DNA of 11,314 nucleotides, taken from assembly GCA_949128015.1 (NCBI GenBank), contig CASBRC010000055.1, positions 1 to 11,314 on the forward strand, read 5' to 3'. The translations under genes and the position numbers were made by a program. Below are positions 6,102 through 11,314 of the stretch, piece after piece; the first letter of the stretch is position 1; each line of letters starts with the position of its first letter. This stretch comes from Synechococcales cyanobacterium PMM_0003. Its GTDB lineage: Bacteria; Cyanobacteriota; Cyanobacteriia; Pseudanabaenales; Pseudanabaenaceae. Under the pieces are notes generated by a model. The model was not told where the DNA came from. It was given only the letters and a program-made list of their open reading frames with translations, and did not search any database.

Positions 6102-6956
6102 TTTGCAAATAGACTCGATCATCCGATTGACTTGTGAGCCATAGCCACCGCCGAAGAGATTGAAATGATTGAGAATGTGATAGAGATTGTAAATAGTTTT
6201 GCGTTGTTGATAGCCTGCATCAAGCGGATAAGCAACTTGATAAGCGCGATAAAACTGTGATGGGAATCCGCCAAATAATTCGGTCATCGCCAAATCAACT
6301 TCGCGATCGCCAAAATATAGTGCAGGATCGAAAATTACGGGTTCACCATCCACAAATGCAGCATTTCCCGACCATAGATCGCCATGCACCATTGAAGGTT
6401 GCGGTTGATAATTATCAAAAAATTGTGCCGAAGAAGTATAGATTTTTTGTTCAGAAATATTACAGCGCCAACCTTTACGTTTAGCTAAACTAATCTGAAA
6501 AGCTAGCCGATATTCCATCCAAAAATCGATCCAACTATTTGTCCAGTTATTAATCTGTGGCGTTGAGCCAATTACATTATCGCGATCCCAACCAAAGCCG
6601 CGATCGCAAGTTACCCGATGCATCGCCGCTAGATTGCGCCCCATTGCTTCCCAATCTTGGCGGCAGCCTAAATCTAGATTTTCCAACACCAAGTAAGCCG
6701 CATCATCAGCGATTCCCCAACATATTGGTTGTGGTACGCGGATCGTCTGGGTTGCATACATTTGCTTCAGTGCGATCGCTTCGGCTGTAAACATGTCTAA
6801 ACAATTGGCAATATTAGTTTTCACAAAAAACTGACGCTGACCATCTGATAATCGAGTCGCTTGATTGATGCAGCCACCCGACTGTGCTTGGCGGCGATCG
6901 CAAATAAATTTGGCTCCCGTCGCTTGTGAAATAGCGATCGCAATTTCATCCCACAT
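6099..6956 (-). CDS. Fructosamine kinase family protein
   Basis: The protein has 285 residues, the usual length for the fructosamine/ketosamine-3-kinase family (aminoglycoside-phosphotransferase fold). These enzymes phosphorylate sugars attached to protein amines and so trigger deglycation. Substrates of bacterial members are less certain. Visible features are FFVKT with the likely ATP-binding Lys46, a conserved Glu near 60 (TAEAIAL), the hinge-like VLENLDL (90-96), the catalytic loop VHGDLWSGNAAF with Asp193, IFDPALYFGDREVDLAM with the metal-binding Asp210, and ELFGGF. All key residues are intact. The start is ATG at 6954-6956, with only a weak GGA upstream as ribosome site. It diverges from the membrane-protein gene at 7177. 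The stop lies in an inverted repeat, and no intact gene follows it on the minus strand. Confidence 0.88.
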   Translation of the reverse strand: MWDEIAIAISQATGAKFICDRRQAQSGGCINQATRLSDGQRQFFVKTNIANCLDMFTAEAIALKQMYATQTIRVPQPICWGIADDAAYLVLENLDLGCRQDWEAMGRNLAAMHRVTCDRGFGWDRDNVIGSTPQINNWTNSWIDFWMEYRLAFQISLAKRKGWRCNISEQKIYTSSAQFFDNYQPQPSMVHGDLWSGNAAFVDGEPVIFDPALYFGDREVDLAMTELFGGFPSQFYRAYQVAYPLDAGYQQRKTIYNLYHILNHFNLFGGGYGSQVNRMIESICK

Positions 6957-7066
6957 AGTTTTTTATCCAAAATTAAGTAGAGGTCTGGTGATCATTCTCA
7001 ATAAAACGTAACCCTAAAACTTAATTACGGTTCGTATACTGTGAACTAAGTAATTAATAAAACCCA

Positions 7067-7119
7067 AAACCTAAAAAGCTGGGCAGCAAGCGCAGCATGA
7101 GATCCAGCTTTTTGGGTTT
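7067..7119. repeat. A-rich/T-rich hairpin element, copy 1
   Basis: The arms at 7067-7082 (AAACCTAAAAAGCTGG) and 7104-7119 (CCAGCTTTTTGGGTTT) pair over 16 bases with one G-T wobble. A further AAAACCC lies just outside the left arm. It sits in the 220-base divergent gap (6957-7176), between two 5' ends, so it is not an ordinary terminator of either neighbour. The same plan recurs at 10513-10564. Apart from this element I see no convincing promoter pair in the gap; TATACT at 7035-7040 could be a -10. Confidence 0.6.
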
Positions 7120-7176
7120 CAACACAATGAATTAATTGATAAATAAAGCTTTAAAAACTATCCTAATTGGTGGAAT

Positions 7177-7482
7177 ATGATGAACGACATTGGTAAGTAT
7201 CGCTTTGTTTGTACCCTTACCCTCGGTGATATTTTGGGTCAGGTAATTGTCTGGTTAGGCGTAATCTTTTTGGCTCTAGCATCGGCTCTATCGCTAATGA
7301 GTAAACCAATTTATTCCTTTGGTGCGGTAGGTTTGATCGTAGTGACTTCTCTACCTTTTTTATTATTCACCTTTGTCACGACATTATTTAATCACATTGA
7401 TATTGTGCCTTTGACAGAAGAAGAGATTAAACAGAATAAGTCCAAAATATCAGGGGTACGCAAAACTGCGATCAAAGTCTAG
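7177..7482 (+). CDS. Hypothetical small membrane protein, two helices
   Basis: The protein has 101 residues. Two hydrophobic stretches (about 17-42 and 47-72) are joined by a short polar turn, and a hydrophilic C-terminus with EEEIKQNKSK and basic residues follows. The layout suggests a two-pass inner or thylakoid membrane protein. I do not recognise the family and assign no function. GGTGGA at 7169-7174 serves as ribosome site for one of the adjacent ATGs at 7177 or 7180; the spacing favours the second. Codon use and the coherent membrane topology support a real gene. The LapA-domain gene follows after 85 bases on the same strand and is also a small membrane protein, so they may be cotranscribed. 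Confidence 0.7.
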   Translation: MMNDIGKYRFVCTLTLGDILGQVIVWLGVIFLALASALSLMSKPIYSFGAVGLIVVTSLPFLLFTFVTTLFNHIDIVPLTEEEIKQNKSKISGVRKTAIKV

Positions 7483-7567
7483 ACTTTTCCAGCAAAAGGA
7501 AAGTGGACATTATGAACATAGTTTGGTAAACCATAAGCTAGGAATTTACAAATGAGAGCTAACTACT

Positions 7568-7915
7568 GTGCGCCAGATTAATTTCGTTGTCTTTTTTATC
7601 TTTGCGCTTGCTTTAGTATTATTTGCTTTGGAGAATACATCCGCAGCCTCCATCCAAATCGTCCCTCAGCTTAAGGTGTCTGCTCCGATCTCCGTTGAAC
7701 TAATCTTGGCAATGGGTCTAGGTGCGGTTTTAGCTTGGATATTTAGCATCTGGTCTGGACTGCAAAAATCTATTGATATGCGTAATAAAAACGTGCAGAT
7801 TCAAAATCTACAAGAAACTGTGCAGAATTTAAGCGTTGAAATTGAGGAGCGCAAGCGCTTGGTTTCTGCAACTGCGATCGATGTTGAGATCGATGAAGAC
7901 AAATCTAAAAATTAA
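7568..7915 (+). CDS. LapA-domain (DUF1049) membrane protein
   Basis: The protein has 115 residues. Two membrane helices (about 3-22 and 42-64) with ALENTSAASIQIVP between them, followed by a charged helical tail (about 70-105, probably coiled coil, NVQIQNLQETVQNLSVEIEE), match the LapA domain family. In E. coli LapA works with LapB in controlling LPS synthesis through LpxC turnover. Cyanobacterial members have the same shape but no proven role. The start is GTG at 7568-7570, the first codon consistent with the family N-terminus MRQINF. The last codons and the TAA (7913-7915) are inside a 58-base palindrome. Confidence 0.8.
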   Translation: MRQINFVVFFIFALALVLFALENTSAASIQIVPQLKVSAPISVELILAMGLGAVLAWIFSIWSGLQKSIDMRNKNVQIQNLQETVQNLSVEIEERKRLVSATAIDVEIDEDKSKN

Positions 7916-7958
7916 AATATAAGGTGCAAATGCACCTTATATTTTAATTTTTAGATTT
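7901..7958. terminator. 58-base perfect palindrome at the LapA-domain gene end
   Basis: Arms 7901-7928 and 7931-7958 are perfect 28-base inverted repeats separated by AA. The inner part is AAGGTGCA/TGCACCTT and the outer part is very A/T-rich. It covers the last four codons and the stop of the LapA-domain gene. It probably terminates transcription in either direction before scpA, though the stem is far longer than a terminator needs. Confidence 0.7.
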
Positions 7959-8015
7959 TCTGACTATTTCACTGCAATCGATGATATTTTTAAACATCCG
8001 CTTCTTGTAAGCTTC

Positions 8016-8843
8016 ATGACTCTATCGATCGCCGAATCAGTTACCAAAGATGCAATTGCTCTATTGATCGATCTTGCTGAACGAGGCGAGATTAATCCTT
8101 GGGATGTGCAGGTGATCGATGTGGTCGATCGCTTTTTGTCACGGCTAATTGTTAGCGATCGCCGCGATTTATATGACTCAGGGCAGGCGATGCTCTATGC
8201 CTCCATGCTCGTATTACTCAAGGCAAATTCATTATCGGATATTCAATCCGCCTACGAGCAGGAAGATGCTGCCGATGGTGATATAGAAGAATTAGATTCT
8301 GAGGTCATCACAGACTCTATGCGATTACCTACAGATTTTGACAAACGCTTGCGCCGACTGCCTGTCGCTTTACCGCCAAAGGCGCGGCGCATTACCCTAG
8401 AAGAATTAATCGCGCAGATCGAGGCGATCGCAGAAATCGTCGATCGCAAAACGAGTAAACCAGCCAAGCGCCAGATGCAAGGCAAAGTGGCAAGGCGAGC
8501 AGCGATGAAAGCGATCGCGCAGCTAGCTCACAAAGAAAACTTATCGGAGATGGTCGAAGAAATTGAGCGTTACTTTTTGCTGCATCCCGATGAGGAGATT
8601 GAAATATCTGACCTAGCTGCCGTATTTAATGATCGTGTGGGCGTATTTTGGGGCTTATTGCTGATGTCTTCACAATCCAAAGTGGAATTATTTCAAGCAG
8701 ATTTTTATGGAAAAATTCAGATTGTGCCAACGATCAAAGCTCCATTACGCAAAGAATTACCATTTCCAAATAGCACATCTAATGCCACAGTAGATTCTAC
8801 TCAGCTACAATTGAAATTTGCTGAATTAAAAGAAGTTTCGTGA
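8016..8843 (+). CDS. scpA: Segregation and condensation protein ScpA
   Basis: The protein has 275 residues. ScpA is the kleisin that bridges the Smc heads with ScpB in chromosome condensation. The N-terminal helical Smc-binding region carries LLIDLAERGEINPWDVQVID and VVDRFL (about 17-41), followed by QAMLYASMLVLLKANSL (57-73), a typical ScpA helix. An acidic linker (about 82-98) leads to the C-terminal winged helix, with EEIEISDLAAVFNDRVGVFW and the conserved VELFQADFYGKIQI near 227-240. Length and order are as expected. The ATG at 8016 has no obvious ribosome site. The TGA overlaps the GTG of the next gene by four bases. scpB is not in the window. Confidence 0.88.
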   Translation: MTLSIAESVTKDAIALLIDLAERGEINPWDVQVIDVVDRFLSRLIVSDRRDLYDSGQAMLYASMLVLLKANSLSDIQSAYEQEDAADGDIEELDSEVITDSMRLPTDFDKRLRRLPVALPPKARRITLEELIAQIEAIAEIVDRKTSKPAKRQMQGKVARRAAMKAIAQLAHKENLSEMVEEIERYFLLHPDEEIEISDLAAVFNDRVGVFWGLLLMSSQSKVELFQADFYGKIQIVPTIKAPLRKELPFPNSTSNATVDSTQLQLKFAELKEVS

Positions 8844-9337
8844 AACATCTAATTTTGTTTGATCATTACTATCCACAATACTTGGTTACAAGAATTTTTA
8901 CTGGGCTGATTATGGGAGTGAGTACAATTTATATCAGTCTAGCTACCTTTGCACCTGCATCTTTTGCCCAAATGCGTAGTTCTGTATACAAGCCAACTGC
9001 GATCACTAGTGGGGTAGATGTTAACGATATTCTCACAGACAAAGATATTCCTACGGGTCAAAAAGGTTTCGCCCGTGACTATGAAATTAATGTCCAGAAA
9101 GATGAGCGGTTGGAGATTGAGGTAAATTCTGGAAATTTTGATACAGTATTGAGTCTATTGAATAGCAAAGGCGAAGTTGTTGCTGAAAATGATGATGCCG
9201 TCGGTGAAAGCAGCAATTCCCTCATCTTTTTCAAAGTGCGTCAATCAGGCAATTATATTGTGCGAGTTTCGTCCTTTGGTGGCAGTAGTGGCGGTAAATT
9301 CACTCTTAAAGTAAACAGACTTCAAGTAATCAAATAA
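8840..9337 (+). CDS. Secreted PPC-domain protein
   Basis: The protein has 165 residues. A signal peptide is visible: Arg18, a hydrophobic core at about 19-38, and likely cleavage after ASFA (residue 43). The mature part (about 70-160) is one bacterial pre-peptidase C-terminal (PPC) beta-sandwich domain, with FARDYEINVQKDERLEIEVN, FDTVLSLLNSKGEVVAENDD, and SGNYIVRVSSFGGSSGGKFTL. PPC domains usually accompany secreted proteases or adhesins, and here the domain stands alone, so the role is unknown. The start is GTG at 8840 overlapping the scpA stop (GTGA), which suggests translational coupling. An ATG at 8912 would leave a signal peptide without a basic N-region and is less likely. Confidence 0.82.
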   Translation: MKHLILFDHYYPQYLVTRIFTGLIMGVSTIYISLATFAPASFAQMRSSVYKPTAITSGVDVNDILTDKDIPTGQKGFARDYEINVQKDERLEIEVNSGNFDTVLSLLNSKGEVVAENDDAVGESSNSLIFFKVRQSGNYIVRVSSFGGSSGGKFTLKVNRLQVIK

Positions 9338-9370
9338 TAGACCCCCAATTCAATCAACTGCGCCATATAA

Positions 9371-9505
9371 CCGCTTTCGGTTTTTAGATGTTTAGTCTAC
9401 TTGGCGATGCAGCATATTTCTAAGAAGTGGACGATGCCGATTAAGGATGGGAAACCTGCCCTTAATCGCTTTGCAATCCTCTTTGAAGACCGCCTCCATC
9501 TCTAG
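9371..9505 (+). pseudogene. IS256-family transposase C-terminal remnant
   Basis: A 44-codon frame follows a TAA at 9368-9370. It reads SVFRCLVYLAMQHISKKWT, then MPIKDGKPALNRFAILFEDR, and stops at 9503-9505. This is the characteristic C-terminus of IS256-type transposases, with the pattern (V/I)YLA-x-Q-x-I-x-KKWTMPI and ALN-x-(F/L)AI-x-FE-R. The catalytic DDE core and the rest of the element are absent, and PPC-gene sequence ends only 33 bases before. It is a dead fragment left in the 303-base gap between the PPC gene and rsmA. Confidence 0.75.
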
Positions 9506-9510
9506 CCCTC

Positions 9511-9534
9511 AGACTTTACACAAAATACTTGACA
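9511..9534 (+). mobile_element. Residual right-end region of an IS256-type element
   Basis: AGACTTTACACAAAATACTT followed by GACA directly follows the transposase remnant. IS256-family right ends commonly carry a 'TTACACAAAA-n-TTGACA' stretch here. TTGACA at 9529-9534 is a perfect -35 hexamer, as outward-reading IS ends often have, but I find no matching -10 and the next gene downstream is on the opposite strand. The left end and target duplication were not found. From 9535 to 9586 I see nothing further. Confidence 0.5.
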
Positions 9535-9586
9535 GTCTTCCATTTTATTGGTCAGCATTTTTTGCGATCGGGAATGGATTGAAACC

Positions 9587-9643
9587 TAAAGCCCAAAAAG
9601 ATATAGCGCACGCTGCGAGTGCGCTATATCTTTTTGGGCTTTA
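9587..9643. terminator. Long palindromic terminator containing the rsmA stop codon
   Basis: Perfect 25-base arms (9587-9611 and 9619-9643) flank a 7-base loop. The outer part is TAAAGCCCAAAAAG paired with CTTTTTGGGCTTTA, giving a T-run on either strand. The rsmA stop codon is at 9641-9643, the very base of the stem. The AAAGCCCAAAAAG edge resembles the hairpin elements at 7067 and 10513. Confidence 0.72.
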
Positions 9644-10465
9644 TTTTGACTTGATTACGGCTTCACTCAACGCAACCCATTGAGCAACATCTAGATCCTC
9701 AGCTCTCACTTGTCCATTAATACCCATTGACTCCAAAATAAGCACCAACTGATCGCGATCGATTTCTGAAATCAAATTATTTCGCAACATCTTCCGTTTA
9801 GTCGCAAAACCAAGTGTGAGTAAACGCTCTAAGAACTTCGGATCGCTAGCAGGAGTCACTGGAGGACGCGGAAGAATGCGGACAACCGCCGAATTAACTT
9901 TTGGAGGTGGATAGAAGGCAGTAGCAGGAACATCACAAATAAACTGACATTCTGCAAGATATTGAATCTTCACACTGAGAGCATTGTAAGCCTTATGTCC
10001 AGCCTTAGCCGCAAGGCGATCGCCGATTTCTTTTTGGACAAGCAGCACAATTTGCTCAAATTGCTGAATTGGCTCCGAGAGAGTTCCCAATAGCCTTTTC
10101 AGAATTTCGCCTGTGATGTTGTAGGGAATATTGGCGATTACTTTATTGGTTTGTGGTGGCAAGGGAATATCGAGAATACTCCCTTCAATAAGTTGAAAAT
10201 TCTTTTGCGTCATCGTCTTACGCAGCTTTTCGCAAAGATCGCGATCGATTTCTACCGCCGTGAGTGACTCGACAAAGGGCAGAAGTAAACGGGTGAGATT
10301 GCCAGTACCTGGCCCAATCTCTAAAATGCGATCGCTAGGTTGCAACTTCCCCGCCCGCAAAATTTTATTAAGCACATCATCACTCCGCAACCAATGTTGT
10401 CCAAATTGCTTGCGAGGACGGATGCTTGGATTAGGAACATAGATGGGCTTGTCGGAATTGGTCAT
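9641..10465 (-). CDS. rsmA: 16S rRNA dimethyladenosine transferase RsmA (KsgA)
   Basis: The protein has 274 residues. RsmA uses S-adenosylmethionine to dimethylate two adjacent adenines (A1518 and A1519, E. coli numbering) in helix 45 of 16S rRNA during small-subunit maturation. Motifs in order are KQFGQHWLRSDDVLNKIL (19-36), the SAM-binding LEIGPGTGNLT (48-58), VEID (71-74), NIPYNIT (112-118, equivalent to the catalytic N-L-P-Y of the family), VQKEIGDRLAA, then YNALSVKIQY, and FYPPPKVNSAVVRI. Length matches the family and nothing is missing. The chosen ATG at 10463-10465 leaves a short tail before the conserved start, as in relatives. It diverges from the GNAT gene. No operon partner is seen on this strand. 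Confidence 0.95.
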   Translation of the reverse strand: MTNSDKPIYVPNPSIRPRKQFGQHWLRSDDVLNKILRAGKLQPSDRILEIGPGTGNLTRLLLPFVESLTAVEIDRDLCEKLRKTMTQKNFQLIEGSILDIPLPPQTNKVIANIPYNITGEILKRLLGTLSEPIQQFEQIVLLVQKEIGDRLAAKAGHKAYNALSVKIQYLAECQFICDVPATAFYPPPKVNSAVVRILPRPPVTPASDPKFLERLLTLGFATKRKMLRNNLISEIDRDQLVLILESMGINGQVRAEDLDVAQWVALSEAVIKSK

Positions 10466-10512
10466 TGCGATCGCTGGCTAAAAATAACGGGACTAATATA
10501 GATAACGAAATA

Positions 10513-10564
10513 AAACCCTGATCCCAAAAAATTATGGCGCATAAGCCACAACTTTTTGGGGTTT
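10513..10564. repeat. A-rich/T-rich hairpin element, copy 2
   Basis: The arms at 10523-10538 (CCCAAAAAATTATGGC) and 10545-10560 (GCCACAACTTTTTGGG) pair over 16 positions with two mismatches that become G-U wobbles in minus-strand RNA. An extra AAAACCC lies outside the left arm and GTTT outside the right. The plan matches copy 1 at 7067-7119, and both lie in divergent intergenic regions between two gene starts. Confidence 0.55.
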
Positions 10565-10587
10565 AATTATTCAGTAATTAACGCTCT

Positions 10588-10641
10588 TTAGCGATAATAA
10601 CTGAGATCGTTAAATTATTTTCGCTAAGCCGTTAGCGCTAA
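10588..10641. promoter_or_regulatory. TTAGCG/CGCTAA cluster before the GNAT gene, candidate operator
   Basis: TTAGCGATAATAA (10588-10600) and TTATTTTCGCTAA (10615-10627) form an inverted repeat with one mismatch and a 14-base loop. A perfect palindrome TTAGCGCTAA (10632-10641) follows, ending two bases before the GTG start. The hexamer TTAGCG or its complement thus occurs four times in 54 bases. It could bind a regulator or fold in the leader mRNA; this is inference. Confidence 0.35.
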
Positions 10642-10643
10642 AT

Positions 10644-11255
10644 GTGCCAAGCCCATCATCTGCATTTATAATTCGTCACGCTAACTCTAAAGATGTTGGT
10701 CATGTATCCGACATCTTGACCGAGAGCTTTTATCGTAGCGCCAATCGCCAAGTCAATTCTTTGCAGCGATATTTTACGGATTGGGCATATCCACTTTTGC
10801 GATACGGCATCATGCTCGATATCAGTAGTCGCTTTAGTGAAAAAACACCTTGCTATGTCTGCCTCGTCGCGACCCATCCTGCTAATAAATTTCATGCGAT
10901 CGCATCCCTTGAAATTTGTATGCGCTATGTGCCGACTAAGACATACCGTGAATTTTGGCTGTGGAGCGATAGGCTGTGGAGCGATAGGCAGCAGTATCCC
11001 TATATTTTTAATTTGGCAGTACATCCTCAATGGCGACGGCGTGGCGCAGCCAAACAACTTTTGCTAGCAGCAGAACAAACGATTAAACAATGGGGCTTTT
11101 CGCGATCGTATATGCATGTACTGGAAAATAATTATCCTGCTCGCAACCTCTACGATCGCAGTGGCTATCAACTACATAGCCAAGAAGGTAATGTCAATTA
11201 TTGGTTACTAGGGCAACCAAGAAAATTGTTACTACAAAAAAAAATCTCATCTTAA
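10644..11255 (+). CDS. GNAT family N-acetyltransferase
   Basis: The protein has 203 residues and uses acetyl-CoA to acetylate an amine; the substrate cannot be told. FIIRHANSKDVGHVSDIL (8-25) is the usual first strand and helix. Motif A, NLAVHPQWRRRGAAKQLLLA (123-142), carries the acetyl-CoA pyrophosphate loop. Motif B, YMHVLENNYPARNLYDRSGY (156-175), also matches. The sequence is close in style to cyanobacterial and plastid GNATs with a long insertion between the N-terminal helices and motif A. The start is GTG at 10644-10646, with no in-frame ATG nearby. A 15-base tandem duplication inside the gene gives WSDRLWSDR at residues 107-115. A hairpin follows the stop closely. Confidence 0.85.
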   Translation: MPSPSSAFIIRHANSKDVGHVSDILTESFYRSANRQVNSLQRYFTDWAYPLLRYGIMLDISSRFSEKTPCYVCLVATHPANKFHAIASLEICMRYVPTKTYREFWLWSDRLWSDRQQYPYIFNLAVHPQWRRRGAAKQLLLAAEQTIKQWGFSRSYMHVLENNYPARNLYDRSGYQLHSQEGNVNYWLLGQPRKLLLQKKISS

Positions 11256-11257
11256 AA

Positions 11258-11286
11258 TGAAAGGCGGCGCTTCGCGCCGCCTTTCA
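11258..11286. terminator. Hairpin terminator after the GNAT gene
   Basis: TGAAAGGCGGCGC (11258-11270), loop TTC, GCGCCGCCTTTCA (11274-11286) are perfect 13-base arms starting two bases after the stop. There is no real T-run on the plus strand, but the stem is strong. It shares the GCGC-GAA-GCGC core (in reverse) with the hairpins at 2299 and 5793. Confidence 0.65.
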
Positions 11287-11314
11287 AAAAACCAATTTTG
11301 GGGTTTGCAGCGCC
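11287..11314. repeat. Start of another A/T-edged intergenic repeat, cut by the window end
   Basis: After the GNAT terminator the sequence runs AAAAACC, then AATTTTGGGGTTTGCAGCGC. The TTTTGGGGTTT core resembles the right arm of the hairpin elements at 7104-7119 and 10545-10564. Too little remains to show the partner arm. Confidence 0.25.

Noticed and set aside
9447..9683. 78-codon plus-strand frame
   Set aside because: It is out of frame with the IS256 remnant, then crosses a palindrome and the 3' end of rsmA. Its composition reflects the hairpin, not a protein.
10656..11057. 133-codon minus-strand frame opposite the GNAT gene
   Set aside because: It is antisense to a clear GNAT gene, and its odd repeats come from the 15-base duplication.
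1..11314. tRNA, rRNA or known riboswitch
   Set aside because: I saw no cloverleaf with a GTTCGANTC-type arm and no rRNA or riboswitch core. A covariance-model search would be needed to exclude small RNAs.

Overview
The window looks like chromosomal DNA of a low-to-medium GC cyanobacterium. The HIP1 octamer GCGATCGC recurs throughout (for example at 361-368, 1002-1009 and 2086-2093). Several genes are of cyanobacterial type: the photosystem-II-type S4 protein, a long LptC, a DUF29 remnant and a PRC-barrel protein with a disordered tail. A Pseudanabaena-like lineage is my guess from the repeat-rich intergenic style, not something the sequence proves.

Layout. Positions 1-358 hold gene debris: the last codons of an unidentified plus-strand gene, a frameshifted antitoxin-like remnant on the minus strand, and a plus-strand antitoxin-like remnant broken by an in-frame TGA. 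A two-gene plus-strand operon follows (527-2304): a PRC-barrel protein, then an S4 RNA-binding protein overlapping it by one base. A dispersed palindromic repeat (2369-2465) separates these from a minus-strand pair, dus (tRNA-dihydrouridine synthase) then lptC (LPS transport). Divergent from dus is a TTG-started phosphoribulokinase of class I, the type typical of proteobacteria, where cyanobacteria normally rely on class II. A truncated DUF29 gene and a fructosamine-kinase-family gene follow on the minus strand. The plus strand then carries a small two-helix membrane protein, a LapA-domain membrane protein, scpA (chromosome condensation) and a secreted PPC-domain protein that overlaps scpA by four bases. 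A decayed IS256-type transposase end (9371-9534) sits before rsmA/ksgA on the minus strand. A divergent GNAT acetyltransferase closes the window.

The genes are mostly independent housekeeping functions (rRNA and tRNA modification, chromosome segregation, envelope biogenesis, sugar-phosphate and glycation metabolism). I see no multi-gene defence or biosynthetic system. The structure not explained by genes is the set of long, near-perfect palindromes at gene ends, several of which contain the stop codon within an arm, and an apparently related pair of A-rich/T-rich hairpin elements in two divergent intergenic regions. The most notable gene is the class I phosphoribulokinase.
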